Positions 8,612 through 17,935 of a stretch of DNA of 64,000 nucleotides are shown here, in pieces; position 1 is the stretch's first letter, and every line of letters starts with the position of its first letter. The stretch is taken from the NCBI GenBank assembly GCA_029009055.1, contig JAQXJR010000036.1, forward strand, positions 1 through 64,000. The letters run 5' to 3'. The position numbers and the translations under genes were made by a program. Under the pieces are notes generated by a model. It saw only the letters and a list, made by a program, of their open reading frames with translations, was not told where the DNA came from and did no database searches. Source of the DNA: Eubacteriales bacterium (GTDB lineage: Bacteria; Bacillota; Clostridia; Peptostreptococcales; Anaerovoracaceae).

Positions 8612-9529
8612 TTGCTTTTAGCCGGATTGGACAGTATTAATAACGCGCTGGGAGGCCCGGTGCTGTTCGTCGCGGCTGTGGCAGTGGTAGCGGTCCTGAT
8701 AATGATGATCATGAGACTGCTCGTGTCCGGGAGGCGCCGGGATGACGACATAACAGCTTTGGATTCTGTTTTGGACAGTATGAAGGATGGCGCAGAAGCG
8801 CCGGATAGTGCTATCGATAACACAGAGTCTGCTGTGGGATCTGCGGTAGATACCATTGATCATACAGAGCCGGTCGGGGAAGCGCCATCTGATGATTTCG
8901 ATGATGCGGATCTGGATGAAATAGCTGCTTTGATAGAGAGCCTGCCTGAAGCCGAGCCGGAGATCCGGAAGGAAGATGTGGTCGAAGATGCTTTGCTGGA
9001 GGAGACCCCTGAAGCTATAAGTGGTGTCAGGGTCGTTACGGTAGATGACCGCGCTATGGGCAGTGAGGCGTCGACAGAAGATTCTGCGCCTGTTAGAGAG
9101 CCTGTGGAGCTCGGAGATGTGTTTTCTGAGAATTTCAGGAATGAGGCATCGAGCTCTGTTAAGAACATTTTAGATACGCTTACTCTGGGGGACCTGGGTG
9201 TTGGCGGCGCCTACAGTTCTGAAGGGGACTCCGATAAGATAGATAATATTATTTCTAAAATAAACACTATCGATTCTGAGGCTGATAAGCCGGAGGAAGT
9301 CGATAATAGTAAGACCGAAGATGCATCTTCGGATGACGGCAGCCTGGAGGCTCCGTCCGGTCAGACTCCTGACATAAAGCCGGGGGACGCTGACACACTA
9401 AGATCATCTGAAAAACCTGAGGTTTCCGTACGATATCGGGCTCCGGCTCAATACGGGATCAAGAACATGGCTGTAGATAAGAACGGCCGCGTTCACTCGC
9501 TTGCAGAGCTCAGGAACCAGATTAGATGA
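8612..9529 (+). CDS. Acidic single-span membrane protein, unknown
   Basis: I do not recognise a family. The start is TTG 8612, seven bases after GGAGG; an ATG further upstream would overlap the promoter. The protein (305 aa) has one N-terminal membrane segment (residues about 14-37, VLFVAAVAVVAVLIMMIM), then GRRRDDD, then a long Asp/Glu/Ser-rich, probably disordered tail. The last 35 residues (VSVRYRAPAQYGIKNMAVDK onward) are less acidic and may be a short conserved motif. The positive charges after the span suggest the tail is cytoplasmic. It ends 22 bp before the zinc-ribbon gene, so the two are probably co-transcribed. Confidence 0.7.
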   Translation: MLLAGLDSINNALGGPVLFVAAVAVVAVLIMMIMRLLVSGRRRDDDITALDSVLDSMKDGAEAPDSAIDNTESAVGSAVDTIDHTEPVGEAPSDDFDDADLDEIAALIESLPEAEPEIRKEDVVEDALLEETPEAISGVRVVTVDDRAMGSEASTEDSAPVREPVELGDVFSENFRNEASSSVKNILDTLTLGDLGVGGAYSSEGDSDKIDNIISKINTIDSEADKPEEVDNSKTEDASSDDGSLEAPSGQTPDIKPGDADTLRSSEKPEVSVRYRAPAQYGIKNMAVDKNGRVHSLAELRNQIR

Positions 9530-9551
9530 TCAGATATTTCAGGAGGCATTT

Positions 9552-11375
9552 ATGTCACAATTAGTTTGCAAGAAATGCGGAGAACCTTTGAGTCCTTCTA
9601 ATAAGTTCTGCCCTAACTGCGGCGCGAGAGTCGAGATCATTCCGGAAGGTGCCGGCGCTCTCCCTCACGTGGTGCAGGCAGAGAAGAAAGCTATGGGAGA
9701 AGGGGAAGAGAAACCTGTTCGCCGTACTTTCCACATCGAGAAGTTCGATTGGAACACAGACGGTTATCCGGACGCTAATAAGAAGAGGAAGACTCAGGAT
9801 ATGGACTTCGACTGGAACGCTAAGATAGAGCAGCGTATCCACGATCGCAGAGAGAACGGGCGCCAGGCCCTCTATGAGGAGCCTGAAGAAGAGGCTCCTG
9901 TTCAGGAAGCGGCTGAAGCTCAGACGGAAGCAGCTCCCGCTGAAGAGGCAGTGCCTGCTGAAGTAAGCGCTGAAAATACTGTAGAAGCAGCTCCTGCTGA
10001 AGTTCAGGTAGAAAGCGGCGATGTTACAGCTGAGGCTGAGCCTGTAGCTGCTGAAGAGCCTGAATATGAAGGAAGACACGGCGCGGAAGATATAGATATA
10101 GTTGCCCCGGAAGGGGAAACTGCTGAGCCGGAACCTGAAGCTGCTCCTGTAGCATTTACAGAGCCTTCAGAGCAGGCAGTCGAGGCTGTAGAAGCTCCAA
10201 CTGAAGCAGAGAGCGTTAAGGAAACTCCTGCTGCGGCGGTTGAGGCTCCGGTTGTGGAAGCGCCGAAAGCGCCTGTCGTTGAAACCGTACCAGAACCTGT
10301 TAAGGAAGCTTCAGCGGAAGCAGCTCCAGAGCCAGTGAACGTTGAGACTCCGGCAGAAGCGGCTGAGACAGAACCGGCTATAGACAGTGATGAGGCTGAT
10401 AAGTCTCTTCAGAGGGCTATATTCGGATATACATCAGATGATAAGGAACGTGAGGCTGAGACAGAGGCATTCCAGAAGGAAAGCACCCAGCAGATAGATA
10501 AGTTCTATACATATAGTAAGAAGAACGAGGAGTTCCAGAATCTCCTCAATCAGGAATATGACAGACTCAGGACTCAGAACGAGAGACCAGAGGGACTCCT
10601 TAAGAAGGAGGCTGAGGAAGCTGCTAAGGCTAAGGCTGAGAGAGAAGCCGCTGAGAATATAGCGGACGAGCCATTCGACGCGGCTGGATTCGTTACACCT
10701 GAGACCATGGCTGAGGAAGCACCTGCGGCTCCTGCTCCGGCTGCTGAAGAGACAGTGGAGGAGGCTGCTCAGAAGGCTGATGAAGACGCGGCCATGGCAG
10801 GACTGTTCACGACGCCGGCAGAAGAGAAGGCTGAAGAAGCTCCTGAAGCTGGTTCTGATTTGGCTTGGCAGGAAATGAAGCCGGAAGAGGATGACGCTGA
10901 CGCGCCTAGCAACCAGGCTGAGTTCTTCGCTCAGGAAGAGGCAGAAGAATCAGAAGCTGCAGAGCAGGCAGCCCCTGCGGTTGAAGAGGCTCCGGCGTCT
11001 AATGAGGAACAGACGCCTATCTCACAGCAGGTAGCAGAAGCTGTTCAGGCACAGCAGGCAGAGCTCCAGAAGGCGGCTACTGATCCGGATAATAAATTTG
11101 CTCAGATCCTGGCTGACACAGCTGACACTGAACATGACGCTAAGATGGAAGCTGAGAAGGAGAAGCAGAAGCTCACATTCCAGGATGTGTTTGATGACGA
11201 GGAGGAAGAGTATCCGCGTCATACAGCGCTCCATGTAATAGCTATCCTCATCCTGATTCTCATCATCCTCGAGGTAGCGGCTATCTGCATCAGAAGATTC
11301 ATCCCTGACAGCAGCATCGGTCAGTTCATAGGTCAGTTCTATAACGCTATTTTCAGCAAGCTGACAGGCCAATGA
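9552..11375 (+). CDS. Zinc-ribbon, acidic repeat, C-terminal membrane anchor protein
   Basis: The start is ATG 9552 directly after AGGAGG, giving 607 aa. Residues 1-30 form a zinc ribbon (LVCKKCGEP and KFCPNCGARVE, two CxxC pairs). A central region of about 450 residues is dominated by Ala, Glu, Pro and Val (EAAPAE-like repeats). A single membrane span lies near the C-terminus (ALHVIAILILILIILEVAAI), followed by about 30 residues. This resembles zinc-ribbon tail-anchored proteins common in Bacillota, whose function is mostly unknown. Two similar short blocks, FDWNTDGYPDANKKRK and FDWNAKIEQRI, occur after the ribbon. The acidic composition matches the preceding gene, suggesting a joint role. 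Confidence 0.7.
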   Translation: MSQLVCKKCGEPLSPSNKFCPNCGARVEIIPEGAGALPHVVQAEKKAMGEGEEKPVRRTFHIEKFDWNTDGYPDANKKRKTQDMDFDWNAKIEQRIHDRRENGRQALYEEPEEEAPVQEAAEAQTEAAPAEEAVPAEVSAENTVEAAPAEVQVESGDVTAEAEPVAAEEPEYEGRHGAEDIDIVAPEGETAEPEPEAAPVAFTEPSEQAVEAVEAPTEAESVKETPAAAVEAPVVEAPKAPVVETVPEPVKEASAEAAPEPVNVETPAEAAETEPAIDSDEADKSLQRAIFGYTSDDKEREAETEAFQKESTQQIDKFYTYSKKNEEFQNLLNQEYDRLRTQNERPEGLLKKEAEEAAKAKAEREAAENIADEPFDAAGFVTPETMAEEAPAAPAPAAEETVEEAAQKADEDAAMAGLFTTPAEEKAEEAPEAGSDLAWQEMKPEEDDADAPSNQAEFFAQEEAEESEAAEQAAPAVEEAPASNEEQTPISQQVAEAVQAQQAELQKAATDPDNKFAQILADTADTEHDAKMEAEKEKQKLTFQDVFDDEEEEYPRHTALHVIAILILILIILEVAAICIRRFIPDSSIGQFIGQFYNAIFSKLTGQ

Positions 11376-11396
11376 TAGAATAAGAAATGTTTATTT

Positions 11397-11466
11397 ACGG
11401 CGGAAGACAGCAGAAGGGAGGAGCCTGAAGGCCCTTCCCCTTACTGGGTTTCGCCGTTTTTTTATT
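11397..11466 (+). terminator. Intrinsic terminator after the zinc-ribbon gene
   Basis: ACGGCGGAA near 11398 pairs with TTTCGCCGT, followed by TTTTTTT. An inner AAGGG/CCCTT helix strengthens it. Confidence 0.85.
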
Positions 11467-11521
11467 GGGGCGGGCTTCTAGGGCCGCGCTTATAGTTTTA
11501 GAATATAAGGGGGTAGGTATT

Positions 11522-14395
11522 TTGGTATTCGGCCGAAAGGGACATATAAGTAAGAAGCCAGCCGGGAAGCGGGATATCAGGAAGATGATTTCCATCGTGA
11601 TCTTGATCGCGGTAGCCATCATGGCAGTCCTCAGCCTGGGGGCGGACTTCATCACAGATTGGATGTGGTTCTCAGAGATGGGCTATTTAAGCGTCTTCTT
11701 TAAGGAGCTTAAGACGAAACTCATAATTGGCATACCACTTTTCCTGATATTGGGTTTCTTCATAGATGTCTATCTAAGGAAAATAAAGCTGAATTACTTC
11801 GACAGGATCGCTTCTAAAGAGATCACAGATATGAAGATGCTGAGTCGGAACACGAACATAGCGGCCGGGGTCTTCTCATTCATAGTTACAGTCATAACTG
11901 TGAATTCTCTTTGGTTTAAGTCTCTGACATTCAGCCACAGCACGTCTTTTCACCTGAAGGATCCGCTATTTCATAACGACATTTCATTCTATGTTTTCAA
12001 GCTGGATTTCCTCGAGGCCTTAAACAGCTTGCTGATAACGGTAATATTTTTGTTCATACTGCTTACGGTCATATATTATGTGATCCTGATAACTGTCCAT
12101 ACTCCGGAGTCATTTAAGGAGTACGAAGCTGACAGGGAAGAGTCTTCGGGCGGAAGCGAGTTCAGCGGCGGACACTGGGCGAATACGCCACTAGGAAGGA
12201 TGTGGGTCCAGGACTTCGGAAGATCCGGCAGCAATAGAAGATGGGATTTCCGGAAGGGGAGCCTCACGGATCTCATGGAAGTGGCCAGCGCCCAGCTTAC
12301 ATTCCTGGGAGTCGTCTTCTTCCTCATGCTGGCTGTTCATTTCTTCCTCAGACAGTATGACCTGCTTCAGGCGCACACAGGAGCTGTTTACGGGGCGGGC
12401 TACACGGATATTAAGATCACACTTACATTCCTCAGGATACTGGCGGTCCTGTCTATAGCCGGGGCTGCTTTACTGGTAATGTTCGTAAAGAAGAAGCGGT
12501 TTAAGAAAGCGCTCATAGTTCCGGCTATCATGGTATGTGTGTTCGCTCTGGGAATAGGCGTGGAATTCCTGGTTCAGGGATACGTCGTATCGCCTGATGA
12601 ACTCAATAAAGAATACCCATATCTGGAGAGGAACATAAAATATACCCAAAACGCTTACCAGCTGAATAAAGTGAAAATAAATAAGTTCGGCGCGGATAAC
12701 GACCTGACCGATAAAGACATAGCTGATAACCAGCAAACCATAAAGAATGTCAGGATAAACGACTACCTGCCTGTTAAGGATTTCTACAACCAGACCCAGA
12801 GCATCAGGCAGTATTACACATTCCACGATGTGGATGTGGACCGCTATAAGATAAATGGCGAGCTTACTCAGACCTACCTCGGCGTCAGAGAGGTGGAAGA
12901 GGATCAGACCAGTAAGACATGGCTGAACTCCCACATTAAATACACTCATGGCTATGGCTTCGTCATGTCCAGGGTGGACACTGTGACAGCCAGCGGCCAG
13001 CCGGAGATGATAATAAAGAATATACCGCCTATATCCAGCGTTAAGGGGATCAGCATAGATCAGCCGCGAGTGTATTTCGGCGAGAAATCCAATAGTTACT
13101 CCCTGGTGAACACTGGAGAGGATGAGTTCGACTACCCGGACGGGTCTGATAATAAGTACACGAGATACGAAGGCAAAGCTGGGATCAGGATGACTCCATT
13201 CGCTAAGCTCATGTTCGCCATCAGAGAGAAGAACCTTAAGATCCTGGTGTCGACGAACATAAACAGCGATTCTAAGATCCTTATTTATAAGAACGTGCTG
13301 ACCAGGGTGAAGCGGATAATGCCGAAGCTTAAGTACGTTAGTGACCCTTACGCCGTTACGGCTAACGGGAGGATATATTGGATAGTCGACGCGTTCACCA
13401 GTAGCAATAATTACCCATACTCCGAGCCATATAGCGGTCAGACAGGGACGGAAAACTACATAAGGAACTCTGTGAAAGTCGTCGTGGACGCCTACGATGG
13501 CAGCGTGGATTTCTATGTCGTGGACGAGAACGACCCAATAGCTGAGACATACCGGAAGATATATCCTAAGCTTTTTAAGACAGCAAAGAAAATGCCGAAT
13601 GAGCTCAGGGAGCATATGAGATATCCGAGCACTTTGCTCCAAAAACAGGCGAAGATCTACACTCACTATCATATGAATGATGTGAAGGTCTTCTACCAGC
13701 AGGAGGACATGTGGGACGTAGCGCACGAGATATACGGCACGGACGAGCGGACCATGAGGCCGGGATATTTCATCGTTAAGCTGCCGGGAGAGAAGGAGGC
13801 TGAATTCATAAGTTCCATCCCGTTCACTCCGAAGACGAAGAAAAACATGACGGCCCTGATGATAGCGAGAAACGACGGCGATAATTACGGCGAGCTGGTC
13901 CTCTATCAGTTCCCTAAGAGTAAGACCGTCTACGGCCCTATGCAGGTGGAAGCGCAGATAGACCAGAACCCTGAGATATCACAGGATTTCTCTCTCTGGA
14001 GCCAGTCGGGATCTAAGTACAGCCGTGGAAACCTGTTCGTGGTCCCGGTGAAGAGTTCTCTTCTCTACGTAGAGCCTATTTACCTGGAAGCTTCGAATTC
14101 CGCCATCCCTGAGGTGAAGAGGGTGGCTGTGGTATATAACGATAAGATAGCCTATAAGTCCACGTTCGGAGACGCTCTTAAAGAGCTGTTCGGAACATCC
14201 GGAGGAACTACTACCAGTGACAGCGCAGCTTCCGGAGGCGGTAAGTCAGGCTCTGGAGGCTCTAAGACACGCGACGACTATATAAAGGACGCTAAGAAAG
14301 CATATGATAACGCTCAGGACGCGTTGAAATCCGGCGACTGGTCTAAATATGGTAAGTATATGGACCAGCTGGAAAAAGATCTGAATAAGCTGTAA
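11522..14395 (+). CDS. UPF0182 family large membrane protein
   Basis: The start is TTG 11522 behind AAGGGGGTAGG, giving 957 aa. The N-terminal third carries about seven membrane helices (for example ISIVILIAVAIMAVLSLGADF, LIIGIPLFLILGFFIDVYL, LLITVIFLFILLTVIYYVIL). It is followed by a large, presumably extracellular domain with typical UPF0182 blocks such as NVRINDYLPVKDFYNQTQSIRQ and MRYPSTLLQKQAKIY. The C-terminal 80 residues are a Ser/Gly linker and a short helical tail (YIKDAKKAYDNAQDAL). The family is widespread in Bacillota and Actinobacteria; its function is unknown. It forms its own transcription unit after a terminator. Confidence 0.9.
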   Translation: MVFGRKGHISKKPAGKRDIRKMISIVILIAVAIMAVLSLGADFITDWMWFSEMGYLSVFFKELKTKLIIGIPLFLILGFFIDVYLRKIKLNYFDRIASKEITDMKMLSRNTNIAAGVFSFIVTVITVNSLWFKSLTFSHSTSFHLKDPLFHNDISFYVFKLDFLEALNSLLITVIFLFILLTVIYYVILITVHTPESFKEYEADREESSGGSEFSGGHWANTPLGRMWVQDFGRSGSNRRWDFRKGSLTDLMEVASAQLTFLGVVFFLMLAVHFFLRQYDLLQAHTGAVYGAGYTDIKITLTFLRILAVLSIAGAALLVMFVKKKRFKKALIVPAIMVCVFALGIGVEFLVQGYVVSPDELNKEYPYLERNIKYTQNAYQLNKVKINKFGADNDLTDKDIADNQQTIKNVRINDYLPVKDFYNQTQSIRQYYTFHDVDVDRYKINGELTQTYLGVREVEEDQTSKTWLNSHIKYTHGYGFVMSRVDTVTASGQPEMIIKNIPPISSVKGISIDQPRVYFGEKSNSYSLVNTGEDEFDYPDGSDNKYTRYEGKAGIRMTPFAKLMFAIREKNLKILVSTNINSDSKILIYKNVLTRVKRIMPKLKYVSDPYAVTANGRIYWIVDAFTSSNNYPYSEPYSGQTGTENYIRNSVKVVVDAYDGSVDFYVVDENDPIAETYRKIYPKLFKTAKKMPNELREHMRYPSTLLQKQAKIYTHYHMNDVKVFYQQEDMWDVAHEIYGTDERTMRPGYFIVKLPGEKEAEFISSIPFTPKTKKNMTALMIARNDGDNYGELVLYQFPKSKTVYGPMQVEAQIDQNPEISQDFSLWSQSGSKYSRGNLFVVPVKSSLLYVEPIYLEASNSAIPEVKRVAVVYNDKIAYKSTFGDALKELFGTSGGTTTSDSAASGGGKSGSGGSKTRDDYIKDAKKAYDNAQDALKSGDWSKYGKYMDQLEKDLNKL

Positions 14396-14485
14396 AAAAT
14401 CACCGTCAACAATTCCATTTCGGGCAATAATGGAATAAAATAAGAGAATAATAGGCGATGTAGAACTAATTCAGGAGGTACTACA

Positions 14486-16405
14486 GTGTTTGAGTTTAAT
14501 ATTGATGAGATGTTATGGTATATCCCGGCTGAACAGCACAGTGAGGATGATATTAAGAGGATCCTGGAACAGCATCCTGAGGTCCACTTCGTATCATTCG
14601 TCGGAATAGACCTGGGCGGACACGATACAGATGAGAAGATCCCTGTAGAACTGTTCATTAAGGATATGGATAACATGCTGGCGCACGGAGTGCAGACAGA
14701 TGGATCCAGCGTAGCCCTTCCTGGCATCGCCGATTTGGGAGACGCTAAGGTAGATATCATACCTGATAAGGACGTCAACTGGTATGTAGACTATAACTAC
14801 AGAGATATAGGAAGGAGAACGGGTCTTCCTGTAGGAACTCTGAGGATCCCTTCTATACTGACACATAACGACGTGTTCGACTGCGGATCCAGATCTACTC
14901 TTAAGAGAGCCGTTAAGTTCTTTAAGTCAGAAGTCCTCCGCGAGATGAAGGAGCACCCATATGTATTCGATTACATTAAGGGCGCTGACAGCGTGGATGA
15001 TATAGAGAGCCTTACGGTAACGAGCGCCACAGAGCTGGAGTTCTGGGTTAAGACGCCGTATGATAAGGGCGACAGAGAGCAGATGTTCACAGCCCAGGTA
15101 CTGAAGGAACAGTACTGGAAGAGGACATATGGAGACGTAAGATCCGCTCTGGAAGAGGTACTCGTAGTCCTGAATAAATATGGATTCAACGTAGAGATGG
15201 GTCATAAGGAAGTAGGAGGCGTTAACGCTAAGATGGGCGCTTCCGGTCATTATGACCACGTAATGGAGCAGCTGGAAATAGACTGGAAGTACGCGGGCGC
15301 CCTTCAGGCTGCCGATAATGAGAACCAGATTAAGTATGTAGTAAGAGATATCTTCACCATGCATGGTCTGGACGTAACATTCATGGCTAAGCCATTCCCG
15401 GGAGTAGCCGGATCCGGTGAGCACACTCACATAGGACTCGCTGCCAACCTTAAGAATGGTAAGGTGACGAGCATATTCGCCCCTCAGGAGATGAAGAAGC
15501 ACTTCATGAGCCCGTTTGGTTTCGGAGCTCTTATGGGTCTTCTGAAGAACTACGAAGTAATAAATCCGTTCATCAGTTCTTCTAACGACTCTATGAACAG
15601 ACTGAAGCCTGGTTTCGAAGCTCCTGTCTGCATAGTCACATCACTCGGTAAATCCCTGGAGGAACCTTCCAGAAACAGGACCGTACTCGTAGGTCTCGTA
15701 AGAGATATAAATAATCCGCTCTCGACCAGGTTCGAGCTCAGAGCTCCTAACCCTAAGAGTAATACATACCTCGTGCTGGCAGCCGGCATGCTGGCTATCT
15801 GCGATGGCGTTAAGGCCTGCGTTGAAGCCGAGAAGACACCGGAAGAGCTGGAGAAGTCGCTCTCTAAGAAATACGGAGAGGAAGATTTCTACCTGGAGAA
15901 GGACAGAGAATACAGAAGCGAGGAAGACGTATTCACTACATATACACAGGAAGAGCGCGAGAAGCTGTTCGGTAAGGTGCCTGAGACAGTATGGCAGAAC
16001 CTGAAAGCCTTTAAGGATGAGAAGGAGAAGATGAAGATATACGAAGGAAATGACGTATTCCCTGAGGCTATCCTGAATTCATTCTTCATCACCACGCTGG
16101 AGCAGTGGAAGTACGAACTCCATAATAGACTGGTTCCGGACGCTATGAGCGCTATCAGGACATTTAAGAAAGTCCATGAAGATCAGGATTATTCTGATTA
16201 CGATGTTCATAACTGGCTGGAGATAGACCAGATCAGGCATGAGCTCGGTAAGGACACCATGTCTGAGAAATGCCTGCTGACACAGGTTAAGGACGCTCTG
16301 GAAGAGGGAAGGTACGATGACGCTTCCGACCTTCAGATCACGATTTCTAAGAAGGTAGAACAGCTCACGACCCTCTACGACGCTTATCAGAAGAACCTGC
16401 TGTAG
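14486..16405 (+). CDS. Long-form glutamine synthetase family protein
   Basis: A GTG start follows CAGGAGG. At 639 aa it is longer than GSI (about 440) and shorter than GSIII (about 700). It carries the GS catalytic fold: HGVQTDGSSVALPG near residue 75, ATELEFWVKTPYD near 175, MGHKEVGGVNAKMG near 240, GVAGSGEHTHIGLAAN near 310 and RFELRAPNPKSNTYLV near 415. About 150 helical residues follow the catalytic core. Essential Glu and His positions seem kept, so it may be active, but the substrate is uncertain. It is the third GS-family gene in the window and lies apart from the other two, between UPF0182 and serS. An imperfect hairpin (ATTCCAT 14412-14418, ATGGAAT 14430-14436) lies in its leader. 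Confidence 0.85.
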   Translation: MFEFNIDEMLWYIPAEQHSEDDIKRILEQHPEVHFVSFVGIDLGGHDTDEKIPVELFIKDMDNMLAHGVQTDGSSVALPGIADLGDAKVDIIPDKDVNWYVDYNYRDIGRRTGLPVGTLRIPSILTHNDVFDCGSRSTLKRAVKFFKSEVLREMKEHPYVFDYIKGADSVDDIESLTVTSATELEFWVKTPYDKGDREQMFTAQVLKEQYWKRTYGDVRSALEEVLVVLNKYGFNVEMGHKEVGGVNAKMGASGHYDHVMEQLEIDWKYAGALQAADNENQIKYVVRDIFTMHGLDVTFMAKPFPGVAGSGEHTHIGLAANLKNGKVTSIFAPQEMKKHFMSPFGFGALMGLLKNYEVINPFISSSNDSMNRLKPGFEAPVCIVTSLGKSLEEPSRNRTVLVGLVRDINNPLSTRFELRAPNPKSNTYLVLAAGMLAICDGVKACVEAEKTPEELEKSLSKKYGEEDFYLEKDREYRSEEDVFTTYTQEEREKLFGKVPETVWQNLKAFKDEKEKMKIYEGNDVFPEAILNSFFITTLEQWKYELHNRLVPDAMSAIRTFKKVHEDQDYSDYDVHNWLEIDQIRHELGKDTMSEKCLLTQVKDALEEGRYDDASDLQITISKKVEQLTTLYDAYQKNLL

Positions 16406-16429
16406 GTCAGAGACAGGAGATAAGGGATC

Positions 16430-16453
16430 GGCTTTGCTGTATATAGCAAAGCC
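16430..16453 (+). repeat. Perfect 9-bp inverted repeat before serS
   Basis: GGCTTTGCT (16430-16438) and AGCAAAGCC (16445-16453) form a perfect stem with a 6-base loop. No T run follows, so it is a weak terminator at best. It might be an RNA-processing site or a protein site. The gap is too short for a T-box leader. Confidence 0.6.
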
Positions 16454-16501
16454 AGTCCGTTTATATCATTACTAATTAATTATTTTTATCAGGAGAAGAA
16501 A

Positions 16502-17788
16502 ATGCTGGATATCAAGAAAATCAGAGAAGACTATGAAGGTGTTAAGGAGCGTGTCGAGTTCAGAGGCAAGGGCAGCTTCGGGATCGAGAACGTTAAGGAA
16601 TATGACGAGAAGAGGCGTGAGCTTCTGGCTCAGGTCGAGAGGATGAAGAACAGACAGAACACTGTTTCCCGTGAGATCCCGAAGATGAAGAAGGCAGGAG
16701 AGGACACTACAGCCATCATGGCTGAGATGAAAGAGCTCTCTAAGGACATTAAGGATGGAAACGCTCAGCTTTCTGAGATAGAAGACAACCTGCGCACGGC
16801 TTTGCTGAACGTACCTAACATGCCTAACGAGAAGGTGCCATTCGGTAAGGATGACTCAGATAACGTAGAGATACGTAAGGTCGGAGAGCCGACAGAGTTC
16901 GACTTCGAGCCTAAGGCCCACTGGGACATCGGAACAGACCTGGATATACTGGACTTCGACAGAGCGGCTAAGATCGCCGGCACCAGGTTCACGGTTTATA
17001 AGGGACTGGGCGCCAGACTCGAGAGATCCATCACGAACTTCATGCTGGACCTGCACACGGTAGAGCAGGATTATAAGGAGATCCTCCCTCCGTTCATGGC
17101 TAACAGAGCCGCTATGACGGGAACAGGCCAGCTTCCTAAGTTCGAAGAGGACATGTTCTACGTTCCTCAGAAGGATTTCTTCCTCATCCCTACGGCTGAG
17201 GTTCCTGTAACGAACTTAAGAGCGGGCGAGATCATAGACGAGAGCGAGCTCCCGATTTACTACGCGGCATACACGCCTTGCTTCAGAGCTGAGGCGGGAT
17301 CCGCCGGCCGTGACACCAGAGGCATCATCAGACAGCACCAGTTCAATAAGGTAGAGCTCGTTAAGTACGTTAAGCCTGAAGACGGCTATGAAGAGCTGGA
17401 GAAGCTGACAGCGGACGCTGAAGAAGTTCTGAAGAGACTGGGACTGCCATACCACGTAGTTAGACTTTGCTCGGGAGACCTGGGCTTCTCATCAGCTATG
17501 ACATACGATATCGAGGTCTGGATGCCAAGCTACGGTAGATACGTAGAGATCTCATCCTGCTCCTGCTACACGGATTTCCAGGCGAGAAGAGCTAACATCA
17601 GGTTCAGAAGAGCGGGCGGAAAGCCGGAGTTCATCTACACGCTGAATGGATCCGGACTGGCGGTAGGAAGGACTACAGCCGCTGTCCTCGAGAATTACCA
17701 GCAGGCTGACGGCAGCGTTAAGATCCCTGAGGTACTGAGACCATACATGTCCGGCATAGAGGAGATCACTAAAGAACACAACAGATAG
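16502..17788 (+). CDS. serS: Seryl-tRNA synthetase
   Basis: A class II aminoacyl-tRNA synthetase of normal length (428 aa). Residues 1-110 form the tRNA-binding coiled-coil arm (for example [20 protein letters not shown]). The catalytic core follows, with motif 2 [21 protein letters not shown] near residue 260 (the stretch that grips ATP), [14 protein letters not shown] near 350 and motif 3 [20 protein letters not shown] near 380. It charges tRNA-Ser with serine in the cytoplasm. AGGAG precedes ATG. A strong terminator follows. Confidence 0.97.
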   Translation: MLDIKKIREDYEGVKERVEFRGKGSFGIENVKEYDEKRRELLAQVERMKNRQNTVSREIPKMKKAGEDTTAIMAEMKELSKDIKDGNAQLSEIEDNLRTALLNVPNMPNEKVPFGKDDSDNVEIRKVGEPTEFDFEPKAHWDIGTDLDILDFDRAAKIAGTRFTVYKGLGARLERSITNFMLDLHTVEQDYKEILPPFMANRAAMTGTGQLPKFEEDMFYVPQKDFFLIPTAEVPVTNLRAGEIIDESELPIYYAAYTPCFRAEAGSAGRDTRGIIRQHQFNKVELVKYVKPEDGYEELEKLTADAEEVLKRLGLPYHVVRLCSGDLGFSSAMTYDIEVWMPSYGRYVEISSCSCYTDFQARRANIRFRRAGGKPEFIYTLNGSGLAVGRTTAAVLENYQQADGSVKIPEVLRPYMSGIEEITKEHNR

Positions 17789-17845
17789 AAAGAAAAGCCG
17801 ATATTTTGGCTGAAAAACAGACAATATCAGCCAGTTGTTTAGCTA

Positions 17846-17886
17846 AAACAGGGCCATTCGGAATGACATTTCGGATGGCTCTTTTT
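17846..17886 (+). terminator. serS terminator
   Basis: GCCATTCG pairs with CGGATGGC, followed by TCTTTTT. Confidence 0.85.
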
Positions 17887-17889
17887 ATG

Positions 17890-17898
17890 TGCTATAAT
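17890..17898 (+). promoter_or_regulatory. Extended -10 promoter of cls
   Basis: TGCTATAAT at 17890-17898 is a perfect extended -10. The -35 position falls in the preceding terminator and is poor, as expected for extended -10 promoters. Confidence 0.6.
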
Positions 17899-17935
17899 GA
17901 CAATATCGTTATAGCGAAACAGAACTGGAGTTCAT

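Noticed and set aside
12470..13726. 418-codon minus-strand frame inside the UPF0182 gene
   Set aside because: It lies wholly opposite a gene with clear family features, lacks a ribosome site and has unrelated composition. It is a shadow frame.
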